Of a DNA stretch of 64,000 nucleotides, positions 63,942 through 64,000 are shown one piece after another; position 1 is the stretch's first letter; the number at the start of each line of letters is the position of its first letter. A program made the translations under genes and the position numbers. The notes below the pieces were generated by a model that searched no databases, was not told where the DNA came from, and was given only the letters and a program-made list of their open reading frames with translations. The DNA comes from Zhihengliuella alba (GTDB taxonomy: Bacteria; Actinomycetota; Actinomycetes; Actinomycetales; Micrococcaceae): NCBI RefSeq assembly GCF_039538765.1, contig NZ_BAABCJ010000001.1:434001-498000 (forward strand), in the 5' to 3' direction.

Positions 63942-64000
63942 TTGGTGTCCTTCTGTTCAGGCTGATCTGCGTCAGGGGTGGTCTTGGGCCCGCCGGCGGC
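63938..64000 (-). CDS. C-terminal end of a gene upstream of carA (partial)
   Basis: Only the last 20 codons are in the window, reading AAGGPKTTPDADQPEQKDTK then TGA, which overlaps the carA start. The hydrophilic tail does not look like dihydroorotase and gives no function. In Micrococcaceae-like genomes a small membrane protein often sits between pyrC and carA, so that is the likeliest identity. Confidence 0.55.
   Translation of the reverse strand, partial: AAGGPKTTPDADQPEQKDTK

Overview
The window is GC-rich chromosomal DNA from an actinobacterium. The gene content and order (qcrCAB and cta genes with a ctaF-type subunit IV, mihF-gmk-rpoZ-coaBC-metK-priA, carAB-pyrF, phoH-ybeY-CBS protein-era, recO-uppS, hrcA-dnaJ-rsmE, and DUF3054, DUF3043 and DUF3097 proteins) fit the Micrococcales, most likely Micrococcaceae (Arthrobacter, Micrococcus, Kocuria or Citricoccus relatives). 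Both ends cut through genes: an NfeD-like gene at the left and a gene just upstream of carA at the right. I found no rRNA, tRNA, CRISPR array, insertion sequence or prophage.

Layout: 1-4.8 kb holds small genes: nfeD-like, an RlmA-type rRNA methyltransferase, peptide deformylase, a DHFR/RibD-like reductase, a SatD-like regulator with a partner membrane protein, DUF3054, and a stand-alone AsnC/Lrp sensor domain. 5.1-14.6 kb holds the aerobic respiratory chain in two blocks, ctaE-qcrC-qcrA-qcrB and ctaC-ctaD-ctaF, with trpD and a GntR regulator between them. 14.8-20.7 kb carries an A-type Fe-S carrier, an M20 peptidase, DUF3043, pyrD, a hydrolase and uppS. 20.7-28 kb carries recO, leuA, era, a CBS/CorC-like protein, ybeY and phoH, followed by a GerMN lipoprotein. 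28.9-37.9 kb covers rsmE, dnaJ, hrcA (with CIRCE), DUF3097, DUF4870, hemW, lepA, a PemK/MazF-like gene and rpsT. 38-46 kb covers holA, comEC, comEA, degV and leuS. 46.2-52.5 kb is a glycerol module (glpF, glpK, glpD, a SorC-type regulator and a hydrolase). 52.6-64 kb is priA, metK, coaBC, rpoZ, gmk, mihF, pyrF, carB and carA.

Most of this is housekeeping. The less ordinary signals are regulatory. Two leucine-rich leader peptides, one before leuA and one before leuS, each lie next to RNA stem structures. At nine loci a -10-like hexamer ends exactly six bases before the start codon, which suggests leaderless transcripts. The SatD-like gene has an alternating operator repeat over its promoter. 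A perfect 14-bp AT-rich palindrome lies upstream of the DHFR-like gene, and the glycerol regulator has its own palindrome. HrcA has a CIRCE element with one altered base. No complete new multi-gene system stands out; the SatD-like plus membrane protein pair is the best candidate for something uncharacterised.

All calls come from reading translated sequence and motifs by eye. No database search, structure prediction or folding calculation was run.
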